64,000 nt of DNA, from positions 513,622 to 577,621 of the forward strand of contig BDSI01000074.1 of assembly GCA_003117195.1 (NCBI GenBank), given 5' to 3'. Below the pieces are notes generated by a model. That model worked only from the letters and a program-made list of their open reading frames with translations, was not told the DNA's origin and searched no databases. The position numbers and the translations under genes are program-made. Shown here one piece after another: positions 9,894-21,393 of the stretch. The stretch comes from Eudorina sp. 2006-703-Eu-15 (Eukaryota > Chlorophyta > Chlorophyceae > Chlamydomonadales > Volvocaceae). How positions within the stretch are numbered: position 1 is the first letter of the stretch; the number at the start of each line of letters is the position of its first letter.

Positions 9894-12800
9894 ATGAGCG
9901 GAATCCCAGCGATCCTTGGATTGGCTCGAGATGACAAGGCGGAGGAGCTTCGATTGCTCGTCACTGAATGCGGCGTGCCGGCTGACTCGGCGAACGAGGT
10001 GCGGAACCATCCGTCGTGCAAGCCGCGACGATACCTAACGTCGCGTTTTGCGCACGTGTGCTTTCCGCGCAGTTTGGGCAAACAGCTCTGCATGTTGCGG
10101 CCCTGTGGGGCAACATCAACACCGTCAAGGTGCTGCTGGAACTCGGCGCGGATGTCAACATCCAGAACAGCAGGTAGGCGTGCCAGCAGACGACGACCCC
10201 TTCACGGGGTTATCGGCAGTGCCGAACACGGAAACCGCGGGGCAAGCTGTGCAGCCACGCAAGGAGTGAATTCTCCGACCTACCCCCGCCCACCCTGCTT
10301 TCCTCGCTCGTTTCCCTCCTCGCCCTCGCCTACGTGCCCTCGCCACCTTCCCCCTCTCCCCCCCCCAGAGGCTCCACGCCGCTCCATTTCGCCGCCGGCG
10401 CCAAGCGCGACGCCATGGCGGTCTGTCGGGCGCTGATGGACGCGGGCGCGGACACCGAAGTGCGTTGGCCGGGGGACGACGGCGCCGGCACCGGCCGCGG
10501 ACTACCGTAGGCCTAGAGAGGCAGGGAACGGCCGCTGTCACGGTCGCCGCGCATCGCACCCGGGTTATGGCGGGGGCGGGGTCCGGGGGGTTCAAAACAA
10601 AGCCCACGGGCGGGGCGGCGAGGCTCCGGGGCGCAAGGGCCGAGGAGCCCAAGGGTGGATTCCCCGGGGCCAGGGTCCCGAGTGGGCACCTGCGGGAGGT
10701 CGATGTGTGGGCTTGGGTGGCGGGTTCGGTGTGCCCCGGGGTGGGGGTGGGGGTGGCTTCAGGCTTCGCGAGGGCCGCAGAGCCTCCGGAGCCCCTCCCG
10801 GCCCAGCCGCCCCGCATTCACTGGGGGCCCGCCATGGGCCCGTTGGACTACCCGGCGGGGGGCAGGGGTTGACCTGTCGATACACGGCTACCGACCGGCC
10901 CCGCTGGCGTGCCGGGATAAGAGGCAGGGCACCGTAACGGCTCACGCGAACCGGCTCACGCTCCGTCCGGCCCCGACCTCCCTGCCGCTGTCCTCCGCCC
11001 CGTCCTCCCCCAACTGGGATGGCGATGCCCGGGCGGGTGTTGCGCCGGCGGGCGGTGGCGCCCTCCCCTCCCCTCCCCCAGGCGGTGGACATGATGGGGC
11101 GGCAACCTTACGAGATGGCCAACAGTGAGGAGGTGCGGTCGCTGCTGGGCGGTCCGGACGCCAGGTAAGGACGGGGGCGGGGCGGGGCGGGGCGGGGTGG
11201 GGCCGGTTGCGGGTCGCGGGATGGGCCTCAACGGCCCCGTGTGTAGGGGTTCAGGGGGAAGCTGAGCAGGGCTGAGGTGGAGGGTGGGAGGAGGGTCATC
11301 GGGGCCCGGCGAAAGCGTTGGCGGGGAAGGCCCAGCGTTGGGCGTGAGCCATTGGGGCGTTGGGACGTGGGGGCGTGTGCGCCTGCGCCTCGGTGGGGGG
11401 GGAGGAGGGCGAACGGTGCGCGGGCACCGGTGGGACGTGCCCCACCCCCCGGTGCTCAACCGCCTCGCAAGATGATGCAAGCTTGGGCCGCCCTTCTCTT
11501 TCCCAACGAGCACCGCCAGTCTCCCCGCGGACCATATACGCACGGCGGCCGCTGGCGCCACCCACCCCTCCTGCGCAATGCGCTGGGGTGCAGGGACTTG
11601 GTGCCCCGCTGCTGGGACTCTTGCCTCTTGAGACGTTGAGAGCCCAGCCCAGCACCGCCCAGCACAGCGCGTGCCAGCACAGCACAGCACAGCACAGCAC
11701 ACCCAACGCACCCAACTGCACGACAGCAACCTGACCGCCCGAGCGACCCAACTGCCGCCACCCGTAACCCCGTCCCCTGCCCACCATCCGGCCCGGCCTG
11801 GGTGTACGACACACCCCTCGTCCGTACCGTCACCCTCCCCCTTCCTGTTCCCCTCCATCCCCAGGATCTTCACGTTCGCGTCGGAGGGCAACGCGGAGGG
11901 GTTGCGGGCCCTGCTCGCGGAGGCACAGGCGAAGGCGGCGGAGGGGGAGGGTCAGGAGGAGGGCGACAAGGTACCTTGGGGCCCCGGGCGAGGAAGTGCT
12001 TTCTTGGGTTGGGTTGGGTCGGGTCGGGTGGCGTCGGGTTGGGTGGGGTTGGGTTGGGTCGATGAGAGCGGAGTTCGTGACCTGTACACCAGGTGGGAGG
12101 GGGAGGGAAGGCAAGCCAGCACAGTGGGGGGGGTTGGGCGGTAGAAATGATAACATTGGGGGAAAGGAGAGGATGGGGGACTGGGCAAGCTTGGTGGCAG
12201 GGAAAGGCGAGGCCAAGAGGTTGGGATGCCGGGTACGGAGTACGGACCCGGGAGGCCCGGAGCTCACAGCACAGCACCTCGGTCGTCTTTGCCGTATCCA
12301 CAGCACATCTCGAGAGCGTGTGAGGCCCCCACCCCATCCCTGGAGTGGGGAATGGGGACACGCCCCAACCTGTTGCTGCGCGCGGCTCGCCCACTCCCAA
12401 CCCCAACAGGACCGGGTGTGTATCCCCGCCACCGGCACGGTGCCGCCCAGCCGGCTACGCCCCGTACCCGCGGCGCTTCACTTGCAGCACCGAGTTGCTC
12501 CCTCCCGGCCCCCGTCACACACACACACACACACGCGCGCGCACGGTCGGGCGGGTTGCATATCTAAACACACATGCGCACTCTGCCGGGCCACCTGCGT
12601 ACTTGTTGCCTGGGTCTTGTCTTGGTGCTTTCTTCGTTTGCATACCGGGCGGATGGTGGCGCGGCTTCCTGGTTCCGTTATTGCTTTGATGCAATATCAC
12701 GGTAATATTAGTATGTTGGTAACTGATTTGGGTCGGGCGGGCTTCTCGCTAGAGTCACAATCCACACCCCGGTCCCCACCTCACGCGCCAGGGCATCAGC

Positions 12801-15800
12801 CTTCGTGTGGTGGACAACGAGGGCGCCACGCCCCTCAACCTGGCCATCGCCGCGGAGAGCTTGGACACGGTCAAGGTGCGGGGTGCGAGGCGGGCGGGGG
12901 GGGGGCCGGAGGGGGAGGGAGGTCGAGCTCTAGGGATTGCCGCACACCCGGAGGCGTGCGGTTGTTTTACCATCTGTGTGTTTGGACAAAAAAACGCGTG
13001 TGCGTGTGTTTCAGTGTAAAGACGAAACTGAGCCAAGAGACGATTGGAGCCCAGGCCTGCAGATGGTACAACATGGACTGTTTGTTTGTTTGTTTGTTTG
13101 TTTGTTTGTTTGTTTGTTTGTCAGGGCAGCATGTGCGATGTGCAAGGGATCGTTTGTATGAGTCTAACCAGGTCCCTACAGTCCCACCCCGTCCCCCTGT
13201 CCCGCCCCACCCCGCCAAAATGCCTACCAAACTCCTACACCCCGCCCCGCCCCGCCAGGTGATCCTGGAGCACGATCCCGCTATGGTCAACTACCCCGAC
13301 ATGTCCGGTAACACCCCCCTGCACGCCGCCGTGGAGGCGGGCAACCTGGACGTGCTCAGGTACCTGCTGGCCAGGGAGCCGGCACCCGAAATGAACGTGC
13401 AGGTACGGACCAGGTGTGCGGCTGCGGTCCAGAGGTGCATCGGGCCGTGCGGGGGCGGGGCGGGCGAGTACGGCGATGTGAAGCTGGATGTGGATGTGGG
13501 GTGTGGGGCTGATGTGCGCTGCGGGGACAGGAGGCGGCGCAATGCCAGGGTGGTGTGACGGTGCCTTTTGGGGGCGTGTGCGCGTTGCGTGATGGCGTTG
13601 TGGTGCCGGCTGATGAGGGAACGGTGCGAGGTGAGGTGGGGGTTGGGGTAGGGTGATGTGAGGTAGGGTGCCTGGTTCCGGCGGCCCTTGGGCAGCACGA
13701 CTCCCCGCTGTGGGCCCGCCCGGACGTGCGGTCGTTCGCCCCTCCCCTCCACTTACTGAAACTGAAGGCTGCGAAAGTGCAACTACATAGCACACCCCCT
13801 CGCCTTGCTCTCCCCTGCCCTGCCCTGTCCTGCCCCGCCCCGTCCCGTCCCGCCCCGTCCCGCCCCGCCCCGCCCTGCGCTGCCCTGCCTTGCTCTCCCC
13901 TCCCTGCCCCGCCCTGCCCTGCCCCGCCCTGCCTCGCCCTCAGAACATGCACGCCAGCGAGTACGCCCAGGGCAACTGGATGCTGGGGGGTGAGACCCTA
14001 GAGCCCTTCGACCAGACCCCGCTGCACATGGCGGTGGAGGCGGGGGACGTGGAGGCGGTCAAGCTGCTGCTGGCCACCGGTGGGAGGGCCGAGGGGCGGC
14101 AGGGGTGGGGTAGGGGAAATGGTGGTGGGGCGGGGGGTGGGGGGGAACAATCCCGTGGGGGGCAGGGCGCGACAAGGTGCCGGGGCGGCGGGAAGGGGTT
14201 CCTCCTCCCCGCCCTGCTCCACTGCGCGGCTGAACGACCTGCCTGCCTGCTCCGCCGCCAGGCCGCTGTAACGTCAACCTGCTGGACTTCGATAAGTCCT
14301 CGCCGCTGCATCTGGCGCTGGACGCGGGGGACGAGGGGCTGGCGGAGCTGCTGCTGCAGGCGGGGGCCAACCCGGACCAGCCCAACCCCGACTTCAAGTG
14401 AGGGATTGTGGGGCCGTGGGGGGGCCGTGGGGCTGTGGGGTCGCCAAAGGCGGAGGGGGCCGGAGGAGCGAGACACACAGGCTGGGGAGGGGCGGGAGAG
14501 GTGGGGGACTACCGGTGAGTGATTGGGGTTATGAGGACCGGAGGTGGGGTGTTAAGGTCGGATTGGGGGCTGGGGATGCGGCGAAGGGGGGCGCGGTCGT
14601 TGGCCCGCAGCGTGCGCCCGGCTCAGGCGTCCGGCATCGGTGGATCTGCCCTCGCGCGCGTTGTCAACTGGGTCGCTTCTCGCGCTGCCCCGGCGGCCGA
14701 GTTGTTACTTTTTAGGCAATCCTCTGTTCGCGTCTGTGGGTGTGGATGTTGGTAACCGCCCGCCAACCGCCCCGCCAGCCGTCTCCCGACCGGTTCCGTT
14801 CCGCGGCGCCCCCCGCCCGCAGGACGCCCCTCCATCTGGCCGCCAGCCGGGGGAAGCTGTCCATGCTGCGGATGCTTATCGATGTGGGTGCATCGGTTTG
14901 GGGGGAGGGAGGATTGGAGGGAGGGGTGGAGTTTCACGGTTTTGCTGTCTTGATTGACACAATGAGGTGGGGTGGGGTGGAGTGGAACCGGCGGTTATCG
15001 GCGTGTTGCTCTTTTGCGATTTCGCTGTCTTTATTGACGAAAGGGGGTGGAGTGGAATCCCCTCAGCGCCCCGACCCTCCGACGTCCCCTGCATGTCACA
15101 GCAAATCAAACACACACAAACACAAACACTCAAAACAACAGATTCGGTTCGGGTTCGTTCCGCTACACCCACACACATCCGCCATCCCGCTACACCCACA
15201 CACACCCGCCATCCCGCCATCACTTACACCGGCACCGGCACCCGCACCCCCCTCCCCCGTGCACACATCGATCGACTCAGGTGGGGAAGGCCAACGTGCC
15301 CGCGGCGGTGGCGGAGGACGGCTGGACGCCGCTGCACCTGGCGGCTCGCAGTGGCGCGACCGACAAGGCGGCGGCGCTGCTGTCCGCGGGGGCCGACGTG
15401 GGGGCCGCCAACCAGCAGGGCAACACGCCGCTGCACCTGGCAGCCGTCAACGGCCACACCGCAGTGGTGCAGGCGCTGCTGGCGGCCGGGGCCAACAAGG
15501 TGTGGGCTGTGGGGTGGGGCGGGGTGCGCTGGGTTGCGGTGGAAGTGCTAGTGAATCCAGACCAGGACACACCCAGCCCGGGGGGTTGGGGGTGGTTGAA
15601 GCAGATTCGCAGGCCCGCGCGGTCCCGAGCTCTTCCTTCACAAGCTGGACGACTGATGTACGGATGAAACCGATGTACGGGGTCAAACAAATCACGGGGA
15701 AAATGTACGACAACGGAATGGAGGAATTCTTCAGCAGCATGTCGGTCGAACTCCACGCTCCTTCGCCTTTACATCGCAGCACCCGGCCCCACCTGCGCTG

Positions 15801-15965
15801 CACCGCCATCCTCCCTGCGGCTCGTCGCAAGGGCTGCCAACCTTTCTGCCCCCTCCTCCTCTCCCGTCCCCCTCACGGCGGTGTGGGCAGGCGGTGGAGA
15901 ATAAGGACGGCAAGCGGCCTGGCGATGTCGCCAAGACGGAGGAGCTGCGGGGCCTGCTGGCCTGA
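9894..15965 (+). CDS. Ankyrin-repeat protein (446 residues)
   Basis: Protein built almost wholly of ankyrin repeats, a protein-protein interaction scaffold; the partner is unknown. Exons: 9894-9998, 10073-10173, 10369-10459, 11082-11164, 11865-11970, 12792-12875, 13259-13402, 13944-14079, 14262-14397, 14823-14883, 15281-15499, 15891-15965; every junction keeps phase with GT-AG borders. Repeat cores visible in order include TALHVAALWG, TPLHFAAGAK, TPLNLAIAAE, TPLHAAVEAG, TPLHMAVEAG, SPLHLALDAG, TPLHLAASRG, TPLHLAARSG and TPLHLAAVNG, each about 33 residues apart with the LLLxxGAD turn. No membrane segment, signal peptide or catalytic domain is visible. An extra short exon in the 11970-12792 intron cannot be excluded. 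Introns are large and full of simple repeats. Confidence 0.88.
11674..11701 (+). repeat. AGCAC pentanucleotide microsatellite
   Basis: Tandem AGCAC units in intron 4 of the ankyrin gene. Confidence 0.8.
12003..12060 (+). repeat. GGGTTGGGTC-type G-rich minisatellite
   Basis: Degenerate tandem GGGTTGGGTCGGGT units at the start of intron 5 of the ankyrin gene. They are telomere-like in composition, but the unit is irregular, so it is read as an intronic repeat and not a telomere. Confidence 0.7.
12515..12543 (+). repeat. (CA)n/(CG)n microsatellite
   Basis: CA dinucleotide run passing into CG dinucleotides, in intron 5 of the ankyrin gene. Confidence 0.85.
13080..13120 (+). repeat. (TTTG)10 microsatellite
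   Basis: About ten perfect TTTG units in intron 6 of the ankyrin gene. Confidence 0.95.
13803..13941 (+). repeat. Pyrimidine-rich CCCTG/CCCCG repeat before exon 8
   Basis: A long polypyrimidine stretch of degenerate 5-base CCTGC/CCCCG units ending at the acceptor of exon 8 of the ankyrin gene. It doubles as a very long polypyrimidine tract. Confidence 0.75.
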
Positions 15966-17468
15966 CCCGCCGCGCCCCGGTGCGGCTGCGACAGGGCCGA
16001 GGCAGCGGCACCTCTGGTCAGTGTCATCGGCCTGTGTTGTTGGCACACCAGCTGGCAATGCCAGTAGTGGCTGCATGTCATCTTTTCCAAGGGTGCTGTG
16101 TCGATTAGGGAAGTGCTTGTGCACGATGATGAGTTCAAGTGTCGGGTGGCGGGGAGTGGAGGTCGAGGTGGGCTGAAGGTGGTGTGTGTGTGGGGGGGAA
16201 ATCGGGCTAGGAGCGCGTCGGAGGAGGCGAGGTGAGGGGCCAGGCGCGGTAGCAGGCACCCCCCGCGCCATGGACGGCGAGGGGTGGAGGGGCCCGAGAG
16301 GGCGGTCGGTCAGGGGTGTTGCGGGGTGTTACCACGGGCGATTTCGTTTTAACAGCAGCGCACTTAACAGCAGCTTACTTGAGGCACCTCCGCTTGGTGT
16401 TTGCGGTCTGGGTATGGCGATCGTGGTCTGTGTTCGACAGCATGCGGCGAAGGATCGGTAGGCAGCAGTGACCCGTGGGCCAGTTGCACGGATTGGGGGT
16501 AAGGATTGGGGAACCGATGCATGGCACAGGGATTGGGGGTGGGGAGGTATAAGGCACGTGAGGGAAGATGGGCTGCCTCCTGACCCAGCTGCTGAGGGGT
16601 TGTGTGGATGAGGTCGTTGCGATATTTATTTGGTTCGGTTCGGTTTGTGTGTGCCCTCTCGGCCAGCTCTTACGTCGTTCTTACGGGGTGCGCCCCACTG
16701 CGCGTCGGGTGGTGGGGCCCTTGTTGCGTTGCGATTGCTGCGCAATTGAGGACGTAAGAGGGCGACTTGCGGATTGCTTTTTACGTCATGGCTGCGCAAC
16801 CAGGATACCCGGTGCCGGTGGTACCCTTCGTCGTGAAAGTGGGCCGGGAGAGGTGTACCGGCGACAGCGGGACACCTCCCCGCCACGTGACTGGGCGGGT
16901 CTGGTGTGGGTTCCAGGGGAGGCAATCCTGGCGCACTGCTAACCTCCCCCCCGCGGGTGATGGAGGATGGATGCGCAGTGCTTGGTAAGGGTTGATGAGA
17001 TGAGGCGCCTGCGAGCTATCTGGGCCTCTTGGACGCCCGGTCGGGGCTAAGGGTCCACCTTGTAACGGTTACAAAAATATCGGGACACGCCAACAGGGCA
17101 TCAACAGTCGACGGCCTCAGTAGTACGAGGGACGTGTACTCTGGTGCCCTGCTAAGAGCTGGGCTGCTTGCAGAGCGTTCCATGCAGTCATCGGCGCTAT
17201 TTTCATTTACTTTGTGTTGGGAAACTCAACATCGATGACATCTGAACGACGAGTCTGACGTGTCGCACGACAACGAAGTGGTTTAACGCGTCTTAATCAA
17301 CTGAAGGTGTTGAGGTTCGAGTATGGGCTTGGTTTGACGACGAGCTCCGGAAAAACCCGCTGCGCATTCAATTGGAGAGATTGTACGGCGAAACCGTTCT
17401 GCTAGAGTAAGAATTGCCTTTGGTGAATGGCCACCAAAATGCATTTCTATTGAGTGTGTCTATCAGTC
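15966..17468. other. 3' flank of the ankyrin gene and 5' flank of the NHL gene
   Basis: Probable long 3' UTR up to the TGTAA at 17061. A 124-residue open frame at 16568-16942 has no recognisable domain and is taken as UTR. The last 400 bases are AT-richer and should contain the promoter of the next gene. Confidence 0.5.
17061..17065 (+). terminator. Candidate TGTAA polyadenylation signal, ankyrin gene
   Basis: First TGTAA on the plus strand after the ankyrin stop codon, about 1.1 kb downstream. Confidence 0.35.
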
Positions 17469-18572
17469 ATGAGGGCGAACTTGCGGTCGGGGGCGTCCGT
17501 CTCTGCCCATATTAGAAAACAAGCAGTCGCGGTGCCTGGTGCAGCGGCTTTGACAGTTCGTCCACATCCTGTAACTGGTCAAGCAGAGGCGTTAGTTGTA
17601 TGCCACCTCGGTGTCTGCCCTCTACACTTGAGTGACTCGCAAGAGTACGTGCGACTTGAACCTCCGTTGACCTTGCGCAATCAAATTGCATCGAAGTTTA
17701 GCGTTCGACATGTGCACGACGCGGTCTATGACCGCCACAGCAGGCTCGTTCTTTTCGCCCATGGTACTAGCATTTACGGCCTGGACGCGACAAACCGCGT
17801 ATTGCAGCTCACCGGCGATGACGAGGGCGGACTCTTATGCGATGGAACCGCATCAGAAGCACGCTTTGTTGGCGTGCAACGCCTCGTGACCGATGGCGCC
17901 GGGGTGACCTACATCCGCGACCGTGACTCCCGCTCCCGCAACGGCTTCTGCCTGCGAACTCTTTACGAAGCGACAGCGCCCTGCGGCACCCGCGGCAGCG
18001 GCGTCCGCGCTGTCGTCACCGTCAACATCGGCGGCGACATGGGACCCGCTTGCATGACATTCGACAGCTGGCGCGACAGCCTGCTCTTCACCACGCGCGG
18101 CAACTCCGTGCACCAGCTGCTATCGTACGGCATCACGGAGGAGCTGCTGGGGACTGACGAGCCGGCGGCGCCGAGCATGGTCGCGGCGGTGGCCGCCGCA
18201 GCCGCCGCGTCGGCTTCGGCGTCCGCCACTGACACTTTGACCGACGACGAGGAGCCGCCGATCGACGTCAACGGTCGGACAAGCAGAGCATCATCCTCGT
18301 CCAAACTTGGCGCCAGCATGGCGCAGCTCACAAACGTCCAAGCACTCGTGGCGGACCCCGGCAGCGGCAACGTGTACATCCTGGACGGCATCAGCGGCTC
18401 GCGGACCCAGCTGCGCGTGCTGCGACCGGACGGCAGTCTCGACACGCTGGACGAGCAGCTGCGCATCGGCCCCACCGGGAACTCTCGCTTCCCTCGCATG
18501 GCGGTCCTGCCGTACGGCCATCTCGCGGTGTACGGCACGGCGGACCATGAAATGATGCTGCTGAAGCTCTGA
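17469..18572 (+). CDS. NHL-repeat/beta-propeller-like protein (intronless)
   Basis: Single-exon frame of 367 residues from the ATG at 17469. The pattern DGTASEARFVGVQRLVTDGAG is typical of NHL-type propeller blades (a glycine-rich turn followed by a strand and an Asp-Gly pair). Similar blade-like segments occur near SIYGLDATNRVLQLTGDDEG, LVADPGSGNVYILDG and MAVLPYGHLAVYG. A low-complexity Ala/Ser insert with an acidic TDDEEPP patch (roughly residues 235-285) interrupts the propeller. No signal peptide or membrane helix is evident. NHL propellers usually bind proteins, RNA or carbohydrate, but no function can be assigned. Lack of introns is unusual beside its multi-exon neighbours and could reflect a retrocopy. 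Alternatively it may be only the last exon of a longer gene. Confidence 0.65.
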   Translation: MRANLRSGASVSAHIRKQAVAVPGAAALTVRPHPVTGQAEALVVCHLGVCPLHLSDSQEYVRLEPPLTLRNQIASKFSVRHVHDAVYDRHSRLVLFAHGTSIYGLDATNRVLQLTGDDEGGLLCDGTASEARFVGVQRLVTDGAGVTYIRDRDSRSRNGFCLRTLYEATAPCGTRGSGVRAVVTVNIGGDMGPACMTFDSWRDSLLFTTRGNSVHQLLSYGITEELLGTDEPAAPSMVAAVAAAAAASASASATDTLTDDEEPPIDVNGRTSRASSSSKLGASMAQLTNVQALVADPGSGNVYILDGISGSRTQLRVLRPDGSLDTLDEQLRIGPTGNSRFPRMAVLPYGHLAVYGTADHEMMLLKL

Positions 18573-21393
18573 CCGCGAGCGCGGCGCTGTCGGGCGGAGG
18601 GCGCCGTTGCTGGGAAGGGAAGGGAGGGGCTGCGTGTTAGTTAGCACACTGTGCACGGGCATGTGCTGCTGCTGCATGCGGCTTCGTAATGCGGAGGCAG
18701 TGGGGACGCATTGTGTTTGGACAGGATAGCCGTGGGCGGGGCGCCGGCAAAAGTCGAGCTACCTGCGCCCGCACCTTACCCGGGGTTAGGAGCTCGGCGT
18801 CAGCTTGGCGCCGCAACGCGCGCAATGCATCATGTGGAGTTGCGGACACGGACGGGTTGGCGCTGTATGTTTGAGTGGCTTTGCGCGGGTGAGAAATACC
18901 TTTTTTAGTAGGTGATGTCGGCACCGGCAGATGTACAATACGGCACAGTATATGCGCGGAAGAAATACATACGAACAGGCGGAGGTGTACGCTACAGAGT
19001 TCAAGATGCCGCAGGGGGCCTTGCGCAGAGGTGTGAGCGGGGAACGCAGGAGGGATGTGGAAACGGCGCTCGGGGCCAAGGCCTACTCACGAGGGGGACA
19101 CGCCACCGCAGCTTGCATGGCACATTTTGCTTTCGTGCCGTGACGTGTTTCGTGCCGGGAGCTTTCCGGAATCAGGATCAGTTTGGTGGGGGGGTGGGAT
19201 GCGGATGTTCGGTACCGATGGCACGAGCCTCTAGGCCGGCTGCGCGCCGCAGGGGTGTGGCTTTAGTTGGTTCAAACACGTGCCGCCGTCAGGTTGCGAC
19301 CCATGGGTCTGGCACATCATGCGACGGATGGCGGGGGGCGGGGCTCGAGCGCTGTGTGCGGTCAGCTCAGTACCCCTCACAGATCACAACAGGTTTGGAA
19401 GGGGCTCCAATAAAGTACTCTCAGCGGCCATGTGTTGGTTGTTGCTGCCAGTGCTGGCGATGGCACCTGGCGCCTGAGTGCGGGAATGGGGCCAAACGTC
19501 CAAATGGCGCAACGCTAATCACATGCCTCTCCGGACGGCGCGGACCGTGCGGGTAAGGAACGTGCGGGGCCCTATGACAGTGGGGTGCCAGCGCCGCGGT
19601 GTTTCCTGGGGAGCAGCTATGCGGGCTTCGCGATCCACCAGGCTTAGAGGGCAGTGGGCGAGAACGCGCTGGATGCGGGTTGAATGAATCTTACAACCAA
19701 GGGGGCTCGGTCTCCATCGTCAGCTCGTGATGTTGCTTGCTCGGAATTGGATTGCCGTACATTATGCGCGTTGCGTTGTTACGAACCTAACCGTTGAAAA
19801 CAATGCCGGACAGAGGCTTTCACCGTTTCAAGCGATTCTCAGGACCTGCAGTCCTGCGCGGGGTGAAGTGTGCTTGTTTCGCCCCGTGTGATGACGTGGG
19901 CGCGTGGTAAGACTCTGACGTGAGTGGCCATGAGGGGGTCGTCCGGACCCACTACCGCAAGGCCTGGGTGCGTGGGTGGGGGTATAGCGGCTATACCCCT
20001 TGGGCAGTTGAAGTGGCTTTGCCGGTCAGCGCTCGGCCGGTCAGCATGCCCTTGGCATGGCGAACCGATGCGCCCCCACCCACAGGGGCCACCACCCGGG
20101 ACCCGCCTTGTGGGCATGGGGTGAAAGCGAAAAGCAGAATTCTTGGGGGGGGAGGGCGAGACTCTGCAGTCGTGCTGTGTTGGACGGCATGGGCGCTGTG
20201 CGGCTCCAGGCAGGTCGCACGGGCCCGAAACAGGGACCCGCCTGCGCGCCCCCGCTGGAGATCCTGGTACAGTTTGAGCCCCCTTGAGGTGCCTGCGGTT
20301 GCGGCGCTGCGGCGTCCTCCGTGACACGCCCCTGGCCTGCGGGGCCCTCCAGGGCATACCATCCCGCGGCCCCAGGAGGCCCCGCCACGGCCGAGGTGAG
20401 GGTGGGGGTGGAGCGAGTCGGAGAAGTGTCGGGGATGTTGTAATCTGGGTGTGGTGGGACTGCGGTGAGGCTGACGAGGAGGATGAGGACGGCCGCCCCT
20501 GTGACCGGACCGGACCGGGAGGGGACACCGGATCGGATATCAACGGAGTGATTACCGAGGGTGTTACCGAGGGTGTTGTGGGGGGACCGGATCTGACCGA
20601 GAGCCTGAGGTGGCCACGGGTGGAGAGCGCACGAGGGCAGAGGCGCGGGATGACACCACATGCGCACACGCCAGCCAGGGTTCACGGTGCCGCCCGCGGT
20701 AACCTCTCCGCGTGAGGGTGCGGTGGAGGGGTCGAGGGGGCAGAGGCTGCAGCGGCGGATGCGTCCGGGTCGGTGCAGGTGGTGCCGTGTGGGCCAGGAC
20801 ACCGAGCGCTGATCTGCTGAACGTCAAACGGCGGGTCCCTCAGGCGCCGCAGGAGTGTGACCCCAAGGTGCAGTTGTCATGCACGCTTACAGGGGGTCGG
20901 GCGCGAACTTGCCAAACGCTGCTCAGCTTTTACGATTCCAACAACCTTTTTTCCATACCTATGAGGTGTCAGGAACGCGGAAACCCCATCGCACAGACGG
21001 TTGGATCCCAGCAACGAATGGCTCGAAAGGATGATAAGTGTTTTCAATGTTGTTTACTCAAATTTTCCTTTATCAGTTCTTGTATCCAGCTCGGCAGTTT
21101 ATGAGCCTCTTGGCTCCTCTGGACCGTACAAGCTTGGAGCTTGTAATAACAAAACGCCAAACATCGATAAGTGCAGCATGGCCTTCGCGTTACTGTAATC
21201 TTACGTCTGCTCAAAACCGACAGCGACCCATTGCAGAAGCTGTTCGATGCATGTTTTTCTTAATCCCTTGCACACTGTAACTCGCATAGCGCAGCGCAAA
21301 CTCTTGCAGGTGAGAACTTACATTTCATAAGTAAATACTTATTTATTGGGTGAGCTAGGGCAGACATTAGTAAGCAACCTGGTTGGCGGCTTC
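18573..21393. other. Long intergenic stretch without a supported gene
   Basis: Several long GC-rich frames overlap on both strands around 19839-20827, but they lack domains, splice-consistent extensions and sensible codon bias. The right end (20870-21390) is AT-rich and probably the promoter region of the MORN gene. A short GAGGGTGTTACC duplication sits near 20555. Confidence 0.45.

Noticed and set aside
12003..12060. Telomere-like GGGTT repeats
   Set aside because: The unit is irregular and lies inside an intron bounded by good exons; not a telomere or an interstitial TTTTAGGG array.
16568..16942. 124-codon frame after the ankyrin gene
   Set aside because: Lies before the first TGTAA after the ankyrin stop and has no domain; read as 3' UTR.
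19839..20827. Long overlapping frames on both strands, up to about 276 codons
   Set aside because: High GC makes stops rare. None has a domain, a plausible start, or splice-linked continuation, and the predicted sequences are Pro/Arg/Gly shadows.
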